Assembly (NCBI GenBank): GCA_023614405.1
Contig: CM042684.1
Coordinates: 535,230,682 to 535,294,681 of the forward strand
DNA length: 64,000 bases
Reading direction: 5' to 3'
Origin: Avena insularis
Taxonomy: Eukaryota > Streptophyta > Magnoliopsida > Poales > Poaceae
Shown here: positions 21,280 to 32,046 of the stretch, piece after piece
How the letters are laid out: each line of letters begins with the position of its first letter
Position numbering within the stretch: position 1 is the stretch's first letter
Position numbers and translations under genes: made by a program
Notes under the pieces: model-generated
Database searches by the model: none
What the model saw: the letters and a program-made list of their open reading frames with translations, nothing else
What the model was told of the DNA's origin: nothing

Positions 21280-21645
21280 CCTGATCGATAAATAGTGAAA
21301 TTGAGATCAGTACTAGATGAACACACGAGCTTCGCCTCGCCGTCTACATTTCGTTCTAACATGTCATGGCCTATGCGGCAGAATCGCATAACACCATGAA
21401 CAGTTTCGGGCATATACTCCAAAACCAAGTTTAGATACAGTTCATCCTTCTTAGTGGTATAAAAGATACGGTGCTTCAGAGCTACTACAACTTTTGGATG
21501 GTCAAGATGGCACATGTTCTGCAGTGCATGGTTCTAGTAGCATTATCCTGGTGAACCTTCTTTATAGCAATAGTTTCACCCGGCTCCAACCATTTAGCCT
21601 GCAAAATGGCCACACCTAAGGCACAATAGAAACAGTTTCGAAATA
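21280..21645 (-). pseudogene. GSK3/shaggy-like kinase fragment
   Basis: Minus-strand translation gives ALGVAILQAKWLEPGETIAI then KKV in one frame. After a frameshift it continues [17 protein letters not shown] and [17 protein letters not shown]. This is the N-lobe of a plant GSK3/SHAGGY-like kinase: the glycine-loop remnant, the VAIKK lysine strand and the signature PETVHRV helix start. Similarity stops near 21400, before the HRD and DFG motifs, so no kinase is made. A minus-strand GC-rich ORF ending in a donor (21745-21900, GARHGAKDMNK) may be its first exon. Confidence 0.75.
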
Positions 21646-21657
21646 TGCGGACAAAAG

Positions 21658-21742
21658 TACTACATCTGTTTCACCGTATATTCCTTTTTAGGAAGCTAAA
21701 ACAACTTACTAAAAAGGCATATATGTGAAAGCGGAGGGAGTA
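21658..21742. mobile_element. Stowaway-type MITE (about 85 bp)
   Basis: The right end, read on the minus strand, is TACTCCCTCCGCTTTCACAT, the canonical Stowaway terminus. The left end TACTACATCTGTTTCAC is a decayed form of it. TA target dinucleotides flank both ends. It sits between the two parts of the kinase fragment, as Stowaways often do in introns. Confidence 0.7.
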
Positions 21743-22231
21743 TGTAGAGTCACACGCACCTTGTTCATGTCCTTGGCGCCATGGCGCGCTCCCGCCATCC
21801 CCTGCTTGCCGCCGCCTCGTTTGACCTCGCCACTGGGTCTCCGTGTCCTCATCCGTGAAACCTCATTGTAAGTAAATACAGTCTGAGATGAAATTAGCAT
21901 TTGTATCCAAGCTGCCTAGTTCATATTAGCACATTCGATGTGTCTATTTCATCACGAATTCCACCCGCATCAATCCCCTATGTAGATGATGACTACCGAA
22001 TACATTATATTTCTGTGGAATTTGCAGCATCATTGTTTGCTTCTGAAGTTCTAATTTTGTAGATGATTCTTTTGCTGATAACACGTAAGGCTTCATGTAG
22101 TGGTGATTGAATACCTATGCCTCTGAACTAGGAACTGAATGTGCATGGTGATATGTGAATAGTTTTTTTCGTGTTGCCTCAGAACTTAACTGATTGTACA
22201 GGTGATTGAATCCCTATGCAGACGGACGTGG

Positions 22232-22336
22232 AGGGTTTGGAGGACGTGGAGGACCTTACCACACAGGCCGATATTGAGAAGTTCAGGAAACAACTCACAG
22301 CTCTCATAGTAAAATCTTCACTGAATCTAGCTCCAT
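22232..22336 (+). pseudogene. Possible terminal exon with RGG box
   Basis: After a CCCTATGCAG acceptor, one frame reads GRGGFGGRGGPYHTGRY followed by a stop, which resembles the RGG tail of RNA-binding proteins. An overlapping frame reads DVEGLEDVEDLTTQADIE and is also open to 22336. No neighbouring exon of either product was found, so this may be a stray fragment. Confidence 0.25.
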
Positions 22337-22339
22337 GAG

Positions 22340-23187
22340 AAGAAGAAGAATATGATGGAAAGAAGAGATGTACAATCCTTGTCTGGTTGCTGTTTGCTGA
22401 TGGTGAACGGGGGTTCTGATGTTTGTTTTTAGATGTTCCTGTTGTTGTGTCATTGCTTAAAAACTATGTGTGGAGATTCTTTTTGTTGGTTGTTCTGCCA
22501 AAATTTACCTAAAAAATTCTACTCGAGGACAAGTATTGGCAGTAGGTTTTTGCTCCGTAGTGTGTTCTCGACGCCAAGTTCACGCAGCGGATTCTCTATT
22601 AGTGGCTGTTGTTCAAATATTATAAGTACTCGTAGAACATATCATGATTTCCCTGTTTGCAATATCTAGCAGCCAACAATCATATATTTGAGATATCAAA
22701 TTTGATTTGTATTACAGTTGGGGCGTGTTTGGACAATTGGAAACCTACACCTGTGCATGCTGCAGATCATGTGGGGGAAGTGAGCTCTTCATGCAAATAC
22801 TACGAAAAAAAGTTTCAATGTGACTGAGTTAAAGTTTCTACAAATATCAGTATTTATAATTTTCATCAAATAATTTACTCCACATTCGTAAGCATGATGG
22901 CAATTAAAGCACTTCTTTACTACATTCGGTGAAAATTCAGAGTGATAAAAAACAAAATCTTTTAGCTCAAACAAGCAACCCATGATTCAACACTACTACA
23001 TACTTTTGTTAGATAATAAAAATCACCATTGCAACTAGTCACTGTTGTGCACGAAGCTTCAGAAGCTAACAAAGCATCATTCAGGTGCTTGAGCTACTTC
23101 AGTAAAATCACAGCTGCAACTAGATTTCATGATCCTATCTTTTCTCCTTGTGCCTTAGTCCTATGCTCGGAATTCCGGAATTCAGTG
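22340..23187. other. No feature recognised
   Basis: AT-rich sequence with short ORFs only. No terminal repeats or domains seen. Confidence 0.3.
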
Positions 23188-23890
23188 TCATCTACCCAAG
23201 TTGAGGCAGAAGCAGGTGGTGTTTGGGGTGCTCGTGGAGCTGCTGGGTGGCGCGGACCACAACGTCCACATCTCTTCGAGATTCTGGGCGCCTAATGCCG
23301 CCGCCACCCTGGGCCTCTGCACTCTGCACAGAACGCCGTCGGAGAAGCATTCTTCCTCCGAAACGTCGTGCACCGGCGTCTGGTCCGGTGACACTCTCCG
23401 TCACCCTCGATGCGAAGTACTCGCCCACCAGCATGTTCGACGTTCGCACTTAGCCGTGCACGATCGGCGCGTCCCCGTGCCAACCCTCGTGCAGGTACGC
23501 CAGCGCACGCCACGCCCAGCACGACCTTGTGCCGCCGCAGCCATGTCAGCACAGGCCTGCTCTCGAACCCGCCGCCGTGGAGGAGGTCGTGGAGTGTCCG
23601 GCCGGTTGGGGAAAATAGTCATAAACGAGCAGTTCTCGCCGCGCCGACCCTGGCCCTGAGCGGCACCAGGTTCTTGTGTCGGACGCGCCGGATGCGCCGC
23701 ACCACCGGGCCGCACGACGCCGCGTCCCTGCAGCTCCCCTCGCACAGCAATCGCAGCTCTATGTTGCCGCCGCCGTCTGCCGGCTTCGCCTTCTCCACAA
23801 GCTGCCCTTTCGCGTTCAACACCTCTTCCAGCGTCACGATTCCAATCGACGCCGTATATTCTCAAGCCGGACTAAGAGGAGGGCCTAAGC
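23188..23890 (-). pseudogene. LRR receptor-like kinase pseudogene (inactive-kinase type)
   Basis: On the minus strand three frames together follow a plant receptor-kinase domain: TLEEVLNAKGQLVEKAKPAD, IELRLLCEGSCRDAASCGPV then VRRIRRVRHKNLVPLRA, then LLVYDYFP, LTWLRRHKVVLGVA, ALAYLHEGWHGDAPIVHG and SSNMLV-like VRTSNMLVGEYFASRVTE, and finally PESRRDVDV. The catalytic HRD-type loop is replaced by HG-x-V, as in inactive LRR receptor-like kinases. At least three frameshifts and a stop after IVHG are present, and the LRR ectodomain is absent. Confidence 0.78.
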
Positions 23891-23899
23891 GGGCCGCTC

Positions 23900-26800
23900 T
23901 TCGGCGACGGCCGGAACCCTAGCTGGACGGGGGATTTTTCGCCTTAACGAGGAAGACCGTCGGGTGGGCGTGGGTCGAGTCCGTCAGGCTAAAAATAGCG
24001 GTTTACCTAAAATGGCCTCGATCAATTTACTGCACGCGAAATTACTCAGCGGTGCGCACCTATACTGCTTATCAGCATGGAGCCAAGTCGAGTAGTACGG
24101 CTCGCTCTAGGCTGTTAGATCCTCCGACCGGAGAGCCTAGTTCATCTCAGGGTACCAGAAAAGAGCTCTAGTTAGTTGTACTCGATTCCGATAAAATCCA
24201 TTTTTAACGGATTCAGGACCAAGGACCCCAACTGAAGAACTATAGCACAAACCTCAGTTATCTATTTTCATTAACATTTAAAATATGAGATTTAATCCAT
24301 CTATTATTTGGCAGACCAAATTCATATGGAATAGTAAAGGTCAGAAAACGCTTGAATATTATTTGTTTTACCATCCAGATTGTAGATCTACAACAAATGT
24401 ATTATTCCAAACAAAATAATAAATCTGATTAGTTCTATAGTGAGGTGAGACATGAACATCGAAAATACGAATAATTAGTATCCATCAGAACACTTCCTCA
24501 GGAACAATCTCCATGTAAATTAGACTTGCCCTAAGTGTCCACATATTGATGATTTTTCTCATATTGTTAGTTTTATTAATCCCGAAGTGTATGATTTACA
24601 TCCTCCCTGGAATCTAAACAAGAAGATACAACCCAATCTATTTTGTGGCTGAAATTTGGAGTACTAAGAAGTATTGTATCATTGGTCTTGTAGATAAGTA
24701 CAAAATTAGATAAAAGGTGCCAGAAAACGTGAAAAAAGGTTGACACTAAAATTGAAGCTTCAGTTCCATGTCTTTAAAAAGCTTTTCTTTGCAATTTCTT
24801 ATTCAACCAGATATTGGCATCACCAGTGGAAGCCTACTGGGCCATAATTTCGCACTTGCTAGCACACATAAGCAGTTGTGCTTGATGAGTCTCGTGCTGG
24901 GTTAGGTGCTCTTTTGGAAATCTAGTCAACGTTCTTGATATTTGAGGCAATTGAGTACTGGTATATGGACCAAAGAACAGTTTATGTGCTAATCATATAA
25001 TGCCGCTAGCTGGTTACTCACATCCCTTTCTATCATGAACGTACCCACAACAAAGGGTAGTTAAGCTTAGTATATTTTAGCCGCAAAAAAAAGCTCAGTA
25101 TATTTTATTCACTGAACCAAAAAACACCAAGTGAAAATAAATATTGATGGACGAAAAGAACAGATAGGCTGAGATTAATAAATATAAATGAGCCCACATA
25201 CTATACCTCAAAGTGAAGACAATTCTTGTGCCCTAGTATTTCTACAATACAAAATGACCATACTCAATAACGGGAAAAACTAAACTCCAAGTAAAAGGAA
25301 CAAAATACCAGAGAGTACGAAAGGCTCTTTGACGAATTGTTGCTGACTCGAATCCTTCAGTTCCCGAGCCTCCCCATGTGATCTGGGCTTTGCAACGGAA
25401 CATAACCCCCATGCCATGAAAGGGATAAATCTACTCACCAAGCTAAGTGCATTTTTAACCTGTAGATATCCAAATAAAGCAATCATCGCGTCAGTGTATG
25501 ACAGTATGAACCTACAGCCACCTGACTTTCATTGATGCCCACGGGCACATAGACAGTACGCCGCACTCTTGGCTCCATCACCTTCGGCGTCGGGGGGGGG
25601 GAGAGAAAAAAAATTAACCATACTTGGATTCGACTCCCCAAAAGTTCTTAAGCTGAGATATTCAACAATATATGCTAATGATTTCTCGTTAGTATATCAG
25701 CTCAGCAACATAACTAATGAAGAGATCAAAATCATCTTTCATTTTCTTGAGAATCTACGACTGCTTATCTATGAAAGGGGCCCAAATTTGTCAGTAATTG
25801 ACTTGTAATAAGTAATAACCCGCTGCAAGTATATCAACCTGTAACTGAAACTTACGCTCCATCCATGTGCTTATCTTTGAGAAAATCTGAAACAACCTAT
25901 CAGTTTAAACGAAGAGAGACCTACTGCACGACACGGGGCGACGGCGGTCTGTGGAGCAGCTGAATTGGGTCTAGAGATCCTGTGCTGGTTTGAGTGCTCG
26001 GCCTCGCTGCCGTGCGATGCTGCTCCCAGAGAAAACAAAAGGCCTCCACTGGATCAACACGATCTGGAGGTTGAAGAAAGGTCCAGCTCCAAATAAAATC
26101 GAGGAAGCCGGAAAAACAGGGATTTATTTGGACCTAGAAACAACGAAAACAATGCAATTTTTAGATGGATAGGTTCGATTACTGGCTCCAGTAACTCGAT
26201 TCAGTCGCCGGAAGACTGGATCCACCGGTGGCAGCCGTGAATCGAGCGGTAGCAGGGGTGAATCTGGCTGTGCTGGTTCTGGCGCTAAAGGGAAAGAGGA
26301 GGGTTCTTTCATGGTTGGAGAAAGAAACGGAGTGTGGGGATCTCCTTCGCTCGACCGCCAGATGTGTTATGCATCTGTCAAAGTGGCCCTACCTGGCATG
26401 GACTCATCGGTGGTAGATGGCTTCAGAATGCTTGCATGTGACCAGGCTTAAGCCTATAAATAATACTTGTCCTGATGCAGTGACTATGAACGATTGATGC
26501 CATTTAGTGTTTTCTTTTTTGTTACCTTTGCTGAATGCGCACTTGGTTGCCCAACTTTCAGGAAATGCACCTGCATCGACATCCAACTGCTAACTCAGTA
26601 GGGCCTTCAGGTCAGTGAACCATGCCACCAAGGAGTCAGCCTGTAGGTGGGAGCGGGTTGCCCACGGCGCCGCCAACCCAAACCCACTCAAATCGCTAGT
26701 GAACATCCACCGGCACAAATAGAATCGTGGCAGACAGTCGCGGCGCGTCCGCTACTGCCGCCGCGCCGCACCGAGGCCCGCTCCAGGCCATGAAGGCAAG

Positions 26801-27496
26801 CGCCATGCCCCAACGAATTGCCCCATCGTCTCCACCCCATCCCTCCGCTCCCCCCTCCGCCCCTCTTCTCCGGCCACCTCCATCCCGTCCCTCGAGCAGC
26901 CGGTGCTCGACGAGATCCGTGGGGAATGGCCAGCGTCGGGTGAGGTCCATGGGGAACGCACCCGTCCGGCCATGTCCGCGGGGAAGGAGCAGGGCGGCAG
27001 CCAGGTTCAGCCGAATAAGATCGAGCGGGAAGAAGGTAAGAGCTCTTCATCTGGATTGCAAGGAACGTAATAGCATCTGCAGCAGAGATAAACACTGTCG
27101 TTTCTTGTGTTCATGTTCTAGTTATCAGCAGCATAGATAAACACTGTAGTAGCATCTGAAGGTTGCATGTTTGCTCTTGCAAATACACAAGAAATACTCA
27201 AAACAATACCAATAGGTGGAAAGAACAGATTGTAGTAGTGACAGATTATCCTAAAATTGAAGGCCAATTTGTTATACCGAGTGGTAAATAGTCCAGTACT
27301 ATCTTCTAGGCTATAAAACCTATGTCTACGGACTTCTGCATCAGTATTCAAATTGATAGTCCCTGATAAATATGGTTCTGAATTTGCTTGCATAAGGTTC
27401 TAAATATAGGCCTGATAAGTATAGGCCTCAGGTGCATGCAACCTTTACAAACCAAGGTTGAGCAGAAGTAAGAACAATTCAGAATATTACAATGAA
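23900..27496. other. Mostly featureless; one GC-rich possible exon
   Basis: I recognise no transposon ends or protein family in most of this interval. At 26727-27034 a GC-rich block is open in several frames. One of them (LEQPVLDEIRGEWPAS to NKIEREE) runs into a GTAAGAG donor at 27035, so it might be a lone first exon. A minus-strand stretch at 25280-25486 also looks exon-like (MAWGLCSVAKPRSHGEAREL) but has no family. Confidence 0.3.
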
Positions 27497-29877
27497 CTAG
27501 CTGAATGCCCGTGCATTGCTACGGTTTAATAATTTTTGGCTTGTCACATGTGATTCTGTTGTTCATTTTGTCCATCAATCAAGTGCAACTTTCGTCCCTT
27601 CCGAATTTATCATGACGAAGATGAGTACCCAATTAATTAATAGGGAAGTGACTTTCTTACAAAAAAATCTCTACCAAAGTTATTGTTTCCAAATCTCCCA
27701 TGCCAGTGGGCCAGGATGAGCTAACTCTTATTATATTTGTTTTGTATGCAAGAGATATGTTTAGAACAAGTTATAACCTTTTCTAGATTTCTCGCTTTAG
27801 CATTTTTGGTTTAGTAAATTTGAGTAGATCGTTATTATGACCATTGACCAATATATTGCATTCATCGGCAAACCGGTTGAGACTTTAGTGTACAGCTGAG
27901 ACACCTCCTTGTCTTCCGACCTCTGACATGCTGCTAAAAATCCTTCTTTCGTTTCAATGGCAGGAACTGGCGGCCCTAGAAGGTCTAGCCAAACTTACGT
28001 GTCCGGTCGTCGCCTGTCGTGACGTGGAAGGGGAGCGCATGGCCGTTGAGGTAGCCGTTGCTTTGCTAGTTCCTCCTCTGTTGCGCGCGACATGGGCTCC
28101 ACTGTCCCAGGCACGACGTCCCCTCCACCACCACCACGTGCACGTCGCGGGCACCTCCTATAGTCGCATCATCAACAGGTTTAGGTAGGCATGCTGGTAC
28201 ATCATGAACAGAACCTGCCTCTCCTTCCGCAGCTCAGCATGCGGAACGAGCCCAACACGATACCAACGTGGTACTGGGTGATGCGGACGAAGGCCGACTC
28301 CGGGAGATCAAAGTGATGCAGCATTGTCTGTCATTGTTCGGGAGCGCTTAGTTATCACCACTTCAAGTCTTCATCCAGCAATAAGGTGCTCTATCTTGCA
28401 AAATCCACAACAATGGAACTGATCTTTTCTACCATTACGTGTAAGAAATAGCACAAATCGTAAGATTAACCAACCTTTTCCTACATCCAACCAAAATCTC
28501 ACGTGGAGAGTTTTATTTTCTAGGCCACATTACATCTTCTGCCTTGTATACTGCATTGCTGCTTACACATCAAAGCAAGGCAGCGCAGACTGATTGTTTT
28601 ATCTCCAGATGCTGTTACCATCCTATCCCTGGCAATTTTTGACACATAATGAGAGTTCTGCAATCTTCCTCCAAAGTTCATATCGATCTGTCCATTAAGC
28701 TGCAATGGAGGGTGACCCAAATATAGCTCTCTGTTTTTTGTTCTTTCATTAAAGATATGCATTCACCTCGGACAAAAAGTTGCATTAATTTCAGCACATT
28801 TGCTAAACTGAAATAGTTGGTGATAGACGTTTCTTTTTAGAAAAATATGAGAAGTATTTATTCGCGTTTAGACACATCCATTGTAAAATTTTAGAATCAC
28901 AACATGCACCTTTACAATTACCGACTGTCATCTCAGTTGTGCCACCCATATCCATATCAGGGAACCATGTTCAAAATCTTGCAGTAATGGATTTAAAAGA
29001 ACTTACATTTTTATGGTCTTATAAGGGTTTATACTACAAAAGAGGTTGTTCATTGGACAGTTTCCACATGGAACCTCTTCTATAGGAATTGAAGTCTTGC
29101 AAGTTAATTCATCAAACATTTAGAGTGCATTTCCTAATATTTTCTCCGACCCAAATTAGTTGACTCAAATTTGTCAAGATACGGATGTATCTAATACTAA
29201 ATCATGTCTAGATACAATACTAAATCATGTCTAGATACAATAGAATCTAGACAAATCTAAGTCAAATAATTTGAATCGGAGGGAGTAGCAAAGGTAGGGG
29301 CAGACACGTTTGTCCTCCTGTTATCCCTACGACGACCATGCAGGTAACAGCCAGTAACCCCGTTTAATTTCGCAACACCACATACGGCCTCGTTCGGTTC
29401 TCATGGAACCAATCCCCACAGGTATTTGTTAGTCCCCTGGTGTTACTCAATCCCTACTGATACCTCGCATTAATCCCACCAATTCCCGTGCTGAATTTTC
29501 CTTGTTTGATTAATCCCCACAACATGGGAAGGGGGAGGAGGATGTGGGGGTGGGGTAGTATGAGGATTCTACCGGCGAGGCTTCCGTCAGCACTCTGGAG
29601 TGAGGGGAGTTGGGGTGAGGCCGGAGGGAGTGGTTAGGGGATGCCAGAGACGATGTTGTTGCCACGTTGTGGCCGCCGAGCTTGCGCCCGATCGCGGGCG
29701 TTTCAACTGCTTGAGGGAGACGACGAAGGAATACCAGAACCTAACTGAACCGTCCAGTTTTACTTAGCGGTGGCAGTGCACGTAAATACCCCAAAGTCGT
29801 AGGGGTAAAATCGTCCAAAATAAGCGGGCGGAAAATTTTAGCTGACCAAACTACCACAGCCAAAATTATAGTATAGA
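27497..29877 (-). mobile_element. Non-autonomous Helitron (2381 bp), both ends present
   Basis: On the minus strand the element begins TCTATACTATAATT (29877 leftwards), preceded by host A. It ends with ccgtagcaatgcacgg, able to form a hairpin, then GCATTCAG and CTAG, followed by host T. Both ends and the A|T insertion site fit grass Helitrons. No RepHel protein is encoded. A block at 27960-28330 has minus-strand stretches such as HHFDLPESAFVRITQYHVG and ELRKERQVLFMMYQHAYL that look like captured exon pieces of unknown genes. A Stowaway MITE lies inside. Confidence 0.72.
29138..29287. mobile_element. Stowaway MITE inside the Helitron (150 bp)
   Basis: The left end TATTTTCTCCGACCCAAATT and the right end, read in reverse TACTCCCTCCGATTCAAATT, are matching Stowaway termini with TA flanks. 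The centre carries a 23-bp direct repeat (TACTAAATCATGTCTAGATA twice). Confidence 0.85.
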
Positions 29878-29902
29878 TTGGAGTAGTCCTACTGTTTAGA
29901 TA

Positions 29903-30168
29903 TGTTGGACACCGGGCTAGCATAGCAGTGGTGTCCTAGGAGAGTCTGGAATATTCCAGTGAGTGTTGGAGTTTGAGTTAGTGTAGTAGTACTACTCTGG
30001 TAGAGTCTAGAGTATTCTAGGGAGTGTTAGTATAGTAGTAGTGTCCTACTAGAGTCTAGATCATTCCAGTGTATGAGTGAATATGTAAGGCTAAGTTGTG
30101 CTATATATAAGAGGGTGTGGAGGTCCATGGGACCAAGCCCATCCAAAAATTTCCTCCCAAAACCTACA
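29903..30168 (+). repeat. 5' LTR of the small element
   Basis: It starts TGTTGGACACCGGGC and ends AAAACCTACA, with a CTATATATAAG TATA box near 30101. It is followed directly by TGGTATCAGAGC. Confidence 0.93.
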
Positions 30169-30180
30169 TGGTATCAGAGC
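30169..30180 (+). other. Primer binding site, tRNA-iMet type (TGGTATCAGAGC)
   Basis: This is the standard plant initiator-Met tRNA complement, immediately after the LTR. Confidence 0.92.
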
Positions 30181-31122
30181 TAGGCTCCTCCTAACCCTAG
30201 CTGCCATCGCTCCACCACTGCAGCACCCATCCCGGCTCTTGTTGTCAACAACACCGGGCGCATTGTAGTCACCTAGGCGGCGGGAGGCCGCACCCCGTTG
30301 CTCTGTGCGGACAGTAGCCATCTCATGTCGCAAGGTGCATCGTGCGAGGCTTGGTTGCTGCTCTGCACGGGTGGTTGCTCAGGAAGCTAGTTAGAATGGT
30401 ACAATTGGGGTGCTGATAGGAGGGGGATAAGTTAGGTTGGTTGGATTTGGGGAGGAAGAGAAATTGGAGGTAGAGGAGGACCTCTGATCTGGCTGGAGAT
30501 GGGCAGATGCAGAGGCGATGCAGGCGGTTGTGAAGGAGCTGGGCATCTGTGTTATGGAGGTGAGCTGTAGCGGCACTGAGCTCTGGCAGTGAAGGGAGAC
30601 AACCGGGTGAGGTCTCATGTGTTAGCTGTTCTTGTGCTGCGAGAGAAAAAGGGTGGTTGCAGCTGCAGAATTCCGTTCAAGCTGTTGCTGCAAGATAGGG
30701 AAAAGAAGAGAGGCAAGGTGCGGATAAGAGGGTGTGGAAGCCTGCAACATCAAGTGAAGGTACATGGGAGTGATCCCTGAAGGTGGTTCCTTTGGTGTTG
30801 CTGGGCAAGATTCGGTTTCAGGAGGAAGAAGGTGTTGCTGCTGTGTTGCAGCAGAGAAAAGAGTAGTCCAGGAGGGAGCGGCTGCTGGAGCTGAGTTGGG
30901 TGCTGTGCGGAGCAAAGGAAACAGAGGTAGCTGTTAGGAGAAGAGTAGAGAATGGAATGGATCTGAGAGAGAGGTAGAGTTTGTGGTGACCGAGGCGAAG
31001 ATGGTTGAGGCAAGATTGCCGGAGGGTTGGTGGAGAGGAGGTAGAGGTCAAGGTTGTGACCGTGTTGGAGAGGTGAAGTCAGTGGAGGTCAGGAGAGTGT
31101 GGAACTGTGGATAGCTGACCGG

Positions 31123-31600
31123 TGAGGTGAGGCGGCTGTGGCTCTATAGGAGCTGTTGTTGAGGTGAGGCCGCCGTGGTTATGCGGGAACCAGAGGTGAT
31201 GAAGAGGCAATGACTATGCTCAAGCTGATGATGAAAGGCGTGTGGTGCCGCCGTTGTAGGCGCCGGTGTGAGAAGGCGCATGGTTGGAGAGGCAACGGTG
31301 GACCAACGCAAGAAGGATTGGAGGTAGCCAGCTTGATGCAAAGTTTGTGCATGGTGACGTTGATGGTGAGGCGGCTGTGACTCTGTAGGAGTTGTTGTTG
31401 AGGTGAGGCAGCCGTGGTTCTGCGGGAACCGGAGTTGATGAAGAGGAAATGACGATGCTCAAGCTGATGAGGGAAGGCGTGTGGTGCCACCGTTGTACGC
31501 GCCGGTGTGAGAAGGTGCATGGTTGGAGAGGCAACAGTGGACCAACACAAGAAGGATTAGAGGTGGCTATCTTGATGCAAAGTTTGTGCGCTTGAATGTT
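31123..31600 (+). repeat. Direct repeat in the element interior, period about 239 bp
   Basis: The block from GGTGAGGCGGCTGTG through GATGCAAAGTTTGTGC occurs twice (about 31123-31361 and 31362-31600) with scattered substitutions. It is GC-rich and non-coding on inspection. The two copies differ more than the LTRs do, so the repeat is older than this insertion. Confidence 0.85.
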
Positions 31601-31763
31601 CAGTGTCAAATGGGTGCTTGACCGCAGATGGTGAAAGATTGATGGAGTAAGAGCTGGAGTAAAATTCTCTCATGTATCTTTGTATGCTTGTAAGCTAGAT
31701 GTGTAGTAGTCGTAGTGTCATGGACTTGTAGCAAGATGGTCATGGTGGTTAACCCAAGCCCAT

Positions 31764-31775
31764 CTTGAGGGGGAG
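31764..31775 (+). other. Polypurine tract
   Basis: CTTGAGGGGGAG sits immediately before the 3' LTR, where plus-strand DNA synthesis is primed in this class. Confidence 0.85.
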
Positions 31776-32041
31776 TGTTGGACACTGGGCTAGCATAGCA
31801 GTGGTGTCCTAGGAGAGTCTGGAATATTCCAGTGAGTGTTGGAGTTTGAGTTAGTGTAGTAGTACTACTCTGGTAGAGTCTAGAGTATTCTAGGGAGTGT
31901 TAGTATAGTAGTAGTGTCCTACTAGAGTCTAGATCATTCCAGTGTATGAGTGAATATGTAAGGCTAAGTTGTGCTATATATAAGAGGGTGTGGAGGTCCA
32001 TGGGACCAAGCCCATCCAAAAATTTCCTCCCAAAACCTACA
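31776..32041 (+). repeat. 3' LTR of the small element
   Basis: It matches 29903-30168 over 266 bp. The one difference I see is C to T at the eleventh base (GACACC/GACACT). It is followed by AGATA. Confidence 0.93.
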
Positions 32042-32046
32042 AGATA

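Larger units (their letters stand above)
29903..32041 (+). mobile_element. Complete small non-autonomous LTR retrotransposon (2139 bp)
   Basis: Two 266-bp LTRs, a tRNA-iMet-type primer site, a polypurine tract and the 5-bp target duplication AGATA (29898-29902 and 32042-32046) are all present. The 1.6-kb interior has no gag or pol and only chance ORFs, so it must use proteins of another element, probably copia-type judging from the primer site. I find one mismatch between the LTRs, so the insertion is recent. It lies about 25 bp outside the Helitron 5' end. Confidence 0.92.

Noticed and set aside
30391..31609. Minus-strand Ser/Pro/His-rich ORFs in the small LTR element
   Set aside because: Their composition follows the repeat, there is no domain, and the orientation is opposite to the element.
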